From Siphonodentalium dalli (lineage: Eukaryota; Mollusca; Scaphopoda; Gadilida; Siphonodentaliidae): 64,000 nt of DNA. Made by a program: the position numbers and the translations under genes. Shown here in pieces: positions 59,522 through 64,000 of the stretch. The notes under the pieces are model-generated. The model worked only from the letters and a program-made list of their open reading frames with translations, did no database searches and was not told the origin of the DNA. How positions within the stretch are numbered: position 1 is the first letter of the stretch; each line of letters starts with the position of its first letter. Location of the stretch: assembly GCA_032622095.1 (NCBI GenBank), contig CP136061.1, positions 260,370,077 through 260,434,076 on the forward strand. Direction: 5' to 3'.

Positions 59522-60005
59522 GGCCTTGGCTGTGGGTATCCTGTGAAAATATTTCCACCCGTCAAAAACCGCCACAAACAGAAAGAACAACAAAATGTAG
59601 ACAGACTTTGTCCGTATACAAATAAGAAATATCGCATACATATTATGTTATTGTCATATATTTAACCATTGTTATGTAAACAAAAGCATAAAAAGTAACT
59701 TTTCTGGTGTTTGTTTATATTATGATGGTAAACATAAAGAGCGTTCTTTGTTGGTGAATTCCTGATATGGAACGAATAAAGAGCGTTTATGCCATTTGTG
59801 TGTGATTAGCCAGCAGCATTGTGCTGTCTTCTGTAACACAATCAGGCTCTTGCTTAGGTAAAATATAGTAAATCGTTATGATAACATGCTGTTTACGCGA
59901 TGGTCATGGTATATATGAACGAAACTGTATGCGTTTTAATGTTTTTCTGTTTACGGTGATTGGAACAAATATGAATATTTTCGACAACTAAGGCCTCACG
60001 TGCCT
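59522..60005. mobile_element. piggyBac-like MITE, copy 2
   Basis: TTAA at 59518-59521 and 60006-60009. Ends AGGTACGGTTGGCCTTGG and AAGGCCTCACGTGCCT. Nearly collinear with 1047-1540 and about 95 percent alike by eye, including both ATAAAGAGCGTT motifs (59734 and 59776). Confidence 0.78.
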
Positions 60006-60573
60006 TTAAGGGGGAAACTTTGTTTCGTTTTGGTACACGTAGATGTAAATTTATTTTGCAAGGGATAATGCCTTCACCGGACGACATGACTCGACAATGC
60101 CGTAAGTTTGACAACGGACACGTATACGTCTCATTGGTTAGACCGTTATCATACGCTCAATTCTTGACAATGGATTCCGAATGTAGGATTTGGCGGTCAG
60201 ACAGATTGAGTCGTAGAAAGCAATTAAATCAATAAGCGTAGGCCGTATTACTTCGTCGGGACATAATAAAACTCAGCGCGGCCACCCAGACGACAGACCT
60301 CGTAATCACCCCATTAAAAAGACGTCAAAGTTGACAGAAATATAGACGTCACCACCCTCTGCCCTCGGGAGACATAAATTCTTAACCTGGCGTTGCCTCC
60401 AGTACGACCGATTAATTCGCTAATAAATGGCACCGAGTAACGACACATAGGAGCCACAGGCGCTTGTCAATCAACCTCTCCTTTCGTGTTGTTTCCCCCA
60501 AAAATGGGCGTTTTTCACTCAGAATATATTTATTCTCTGATAAAAGTAATTAATATATACCCGCTGTGTGTAT

Positions 60574-60813
60574 CAAGCCTTGAAATAGTGTGTCTGTCAT
60601 TTGCAGAATGAGGTCCCCTGAGGGGGAATTTAGCATAGCGGGCTAGCATCACCAAATTCAACTCTGGTGACCTCATTATGCTTACACCTCAGCAAAATGA
60701 GGTTCCCAGAGGGTGAATTTGGTGATGCTAGCCCGATATGCGGGAGAGCATAACTAAATTCACCCTCTGGGGACCTCATTCTGCAAATGACAGACACCCT
60801 ATGTCAAGGCTTG
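60574..60813. mobile_element. Palindromic MITE (AATGAGGT family), copy 2
   Basis: CAAGCCTTG, then TGTGTCTGTCATTTGCAGAA, mirrored on the right by CTGCAAATGACAGACAC and CAAGGCTTG. Two hairpins inside carry GCTAGCATCACCAAATTC and its inverse. Confidence 0.78.
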
Positions 60814-60876
60814 GTGTGTATGGTTTGGTTAATGGGGTCGTTTGATTTATATGTATCGCCGGACAAGCTTCTTCTG

Positions 60877-61323
60877 ATATATGCAAGCCTGAGTTTAGTG
60901 TGCCTGTCATTTGCAGAATGAGGTCCCAAAGGGTGAATTTAGTGACGCTATCCCGCATAGCGGGCTAGAATAACAAAATTCACCCTATTTGGACCTCATT
61001 CTGCATGGCCTCAGCTGTTATGGAAGACATAGACTATTATTGAAGTCCCAAATGGTGAATATTGTGATGTTCACCCATTGGGGACCTCGATTATGCAATG
61101 TGTCGTCTGCCAATTATGGATATAGCGAAACTGAACTAAACAGAAATAGAATCTAATTGAAGACGTTTCTATATAAATTTGCTTATAAAGAAACTTTCCA
61201 GAGAAGACGAGGCCTAAGCAGAATGAGGTCCCCAGAGGTTGAATTAGTGATGCTAGCTAATTCACCCTCTGGGGAACTCATTCTGCAAATGACAGACACA
61301 CTAAACTCAGACTTGGATATATG
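60877..61323. mobile_element. Palindromic MITE (AATGAGGT family), copy 3
   Basis: ATATATGCAAGCCTGAGTTT at the left and AAACTCAGACTTGGATATAT at the right are inverted. Next inside are TGTCATTTGCAGAATGAGGT and its inverse. The interior near 61010-61090 (GGCCTCAGCTGTTATGGAAG, then GTCCCAAATGGTGAATATTG) is shared with copy 1 at 45672-45735. Confidence 0.78.
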
Positions 61324-62904
61324 AAGAATACGAGAGATTGAGACTTGTTATATTTAATGACAAAAGCTCAAATGGCCGAAAACTTGTGTAACTAAAGATG
61401 TATCCGGGCATTCACACCTTCAATTACAACAACATGAACACAATTAATTTGACATAGATTTCTGCCTTTTTCTTTCGGAAAAAATGTTGAAAACCAAACA
61501 TGACATATAAATAAGACCGATAAATACCAAAGACTAATATTGGGGGGGGGGGGGTGACAAAATAATTGTAAATTTAAACATCGAAACTTCAGCCTAGCAG
61601 CTGAAACGATGACAAACTCAAATAAACCAAGCGAAGTACCCCAGTGTAAACGTGAACCCGGAAGTATCCAGACAAGCTTCATTGAAGTAGCATCAGTGCA
61701 GCAATTCACGTCGGTATAATAGAATGATCACATCGATTTTTGTCTCTGTGCAATCGAGTCTGTTGTAATTCCACATGGAACATGAATGGCATGTTATAAA
61801 TCTACAGGACTATAGAAGAACTTCGTAATCAACACAGTACACGGAGACGTAACCATGTTAAACCCACATCACTGCATTTAGCCAGGAAATCTCATTTGGG
61901 TGCGGAGAATGTCGGCCTAGTGATGTATGTCTGGATTCAATCTCATCTTTTTGTGGACCGGTTCAAAAGACGGATAACGAATGTGTCGGAACGAAATTGA
62001 TCCTCCTTGCAGCTTTGTAATCGCGTGAATGGCATTCCAGTCAGGGTTGTTGCTTTGTGGGGAAATAGGATTGTCACTGGCGTGTTCCCGTGAATTTTAT
62101 GACTCGCTTTTCGGCGTTATTGTAAAATTGCCTACACTCGGGAATGAATCGCATTTAACTCTGATGAAAGTGTCTCAGTTTCGTCCGCTGAAACAACTAT
62201 GATTTATTTAAGCATTTATGCTACTTTTTCATCGATATTGCTAAAGCACCATTTCATCAAAGCTTCGCATTTCCAACATTAGCAATATAGTTTCCGTTCC
62301 GTTTCTTTTAATATCTTCGAAAATGTCAATGTGTAACATTCATAACACGAATAAATTGGCTGACGCTGTTAACCTTTGCTCCCTGACGCTGTTGACCTTT
62401 GCTCCCATGCTTGCGAAAACATAATAGGTATAAACGGTATTACTCTTTCTGAGTATTGCAATGCACCAAATAGAATAGTATATGACTAACAGTATCTTAC
62501 TTGGTATATAAGATTCGCGACCATTCATCTAAATACTGCATGGTATGAGGTTTAAAGCTGCTGCATGATGCGTGACGTAATGCGTTTCGTTTTAACCACG
62601 GACACAGTACATGTTTTATAACGTTGTCGTTGCAAACACAATCACGTTTAGCAACAGCAGTTGAGCCTTCCTTCATTTACCTTCCCGCATTTATGTATGT
62701 GGACGAGTTTATCAGTAACTAATCAGTAATATTCATTGCATATACCCAAGACAGGAGTTTGCTTGTGAAACTGTTCTCTGCCTTGTATTGACTTGACATG
62801 CAGTGGCGTGGGACGACAATAGTTGCTGAAAATGAAGCTTAGACCTAACAAATCTAACCAGCACGCATAATGTAGATATATTCGATAGGGAAATGCGTAA
62901 ATTG
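61324..62904. other. Intergenic stretch, nothing recognised
   Basis: A G12 run near 61542 and AT-rich DNA. No gene recognised. Confidence 0.4.
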
Positions 62905-63117
62905 TCGATAAGGCCTCGTTCACCGCCTGTCGATAAGTCCTCGTTCACCGCCTGTCAATAAGTCCTCGTTCACCGCCTGTCGATAAGTCCTTGTTCATCG
63001 CCTGTCGAGAAGGCCTCGTTCACCGCCTTTTCACCGCCTGTCGATCAGGCCTCGTTCACCGCCTGTCGATAAGGCCTCGTTAACCGCATGTCGATAAGGC
63101 CTCGTTCACCGCCTGAC
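62905..63117. repeat. 25-bp tandem repeat, about eight copies
   Basis: Units of CGATAAGGCCTCGTTCACCG plus CCTGT, with AAGT for AAGG in some and one shortened unit near 63028. Non-coding. Confidence 0.92.
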
Positions 63118-63239
63118 ATTTCTTTATAGAAAGCTACAATGTGCGAGAAAACTTTTGCTAAAACGCTTACAAAATACAAAATTCACATATACCACAGCGA
63201 CATGTTACTGTATACGTGCATGGGAAGTTAAACCTATGT

Positions 63240-63505
63240 AGTTCCACCAGTATCGATGGCACTGTTAGAAAATGTCCATTTTCAAACTGTACAAAGTTGC
63301 CGAAAATCGCTGCCGGCACATGCACACATTGTTTGGTAACTGATTTTTTTTTAACAGTGCATGCTTCCGAATTTGGCCTGTTATTTACAAGACAAAATAC
63401 GGTATCATATATAGCTAAAGAGGAACCTGTAATTGTATCGCAACAATCAATCATCCAAGTATTTGAAGGCAATTTTAGTACCACCGTTACATGTACGTGG
63501 AACAC
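63240..63505. mobile_element. Small MITE (AGTTCCAC family), copy 3
   Basis: Left end AGTTCCACCAGTATCGATGG and right block TACCACCGTTACATGTACGT with GGAAC resemble the ends of 41260-41485 and 43482-43620. The match is weaker. The 131-codon frame through it (63216-63611) is therefore not treated as a gene. Confidence 0.4.
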
Positions 63506-64000
63506 TACATATACGTGTATTTTACTCCCCATCTCATATATTGTATTTAGTAACGAAGCTTTTTATTCGCATGTTGCCGTTCATTTTCTGTCACCATTAA
63601 GTTTGCTATGACGAAATGCCTGCTAAAAACAAAACACAATTTTGCCGATGTGTGACCATACACTATAAGACGTTCTCAGAAACTTTCAGCGTCGAACCAG
63701 TCAGTCTGAGACTGCGCAATATAATATAGCTTTTCACAATTCGATTAGCTTTAGTTCCGAGCTCATTACAGTCGAGGATTTCTAAACAATGCCCCGAAAC
63801 CTTCGCGGGATGACATACCAACAGACGGCGATCAGCACTTAATAAAGAGCTTAACCTCTTCAGCGGATAATCCAATTATCGTGCTTAAACACTCGTCGGT
63901 AGAGCGGAACTTTACCGAACACTTCCGATTGTTTACCATTCAACCCCTCATCGTGTTGAGATCGGTACCTACATAGTACCTATCTATACAGACGCCAATT
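63506..64000. other. Window end, nothing recognised
   Basis: AT-rich sequence with chance frames on both strands. Confidence 0.4.

Noticed and set aside
63216-63611. 131-codon frame with a Cys-rich start as a secreted protein
   Set aside because: It overlaps a member of the AGTTCCAC MITE family, and the antisense strand is open over almost the same length.

Overview
This window looks like accessory, repeat-dominated nuclear DNA from a metazoan, most likely a marine invertebrate. I cannot place it to phylum. A mollusc or another lophotrochozoan fits the style of the Helitron, hAT and hairpin-MITE repeats, but a non-vertebrate deuterostome is not excluded. The DNA is AT-rich, has no dense coding and no operons, and shows one clear spliced gene start. 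Nothing prokaryotic or viral was seen.

The only gene I support well is a first exon at 42311-42524 (+). It encodes a signal peptide and the start of a Reeler domain, F-spondin/spondin-1-like, and ends at a consensus GTAAGT donor. Its upstream flank is CpG-rich. No later exon was recognised, so the intron may run past the window. Weaker coding candidates are a single-exon 93-codon frame at 52413-52694 with a TATA-like run and an AATAAA, an antisense frame at 52827-53153, and a 160-codon frame at 50062-50544.

Layout. 1-660: GC-rich 180-bp tandem repeat. 1047-1540 and 59522-60005: two copies of a TTAA-flanked MITE. 2523-8686: two head-to-tail copies of a Harbinger-like element with Myb/SANT-like remnants, the first split by a hAT element with a perfect 8-bp target duplication. 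8690-9490: degenerate G/T-rich minisatellite. 12380-13755: mosaic of LINE ORF1 and ORF2 pieces around a 125-bp-arm inverted repeat. 14005-21375: about 230 copies of a 32-bp satellite. 21572-22819: about 43 copies of a 29-bp satellite. 24730-25215: MITE with long terminal inverted repeats. 26100-27534: head-to-tail Helitrons. 31023-34870: diverged segmental duplication in which only the second copy holds a 5'-truncated LINE. 35465-36348 and 46326-46702: two more hAT elements with target duplications. 44484-45125: a three-level nest of MITEs. 46887-49670: an exact 1392-bp tandem duplication.

The most striking recurrent object is a 69-bp near-perfect palindrome. It usually occurs as two oppositely oriented copies inside one small element, and it is found in three different outer contexts across 25-58 kb. 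The sequences here do not work together as a pathway. They record repeated transposition, nesting, tandem amplification and decay around the start of one developmental or extracellular-matrix type gene.
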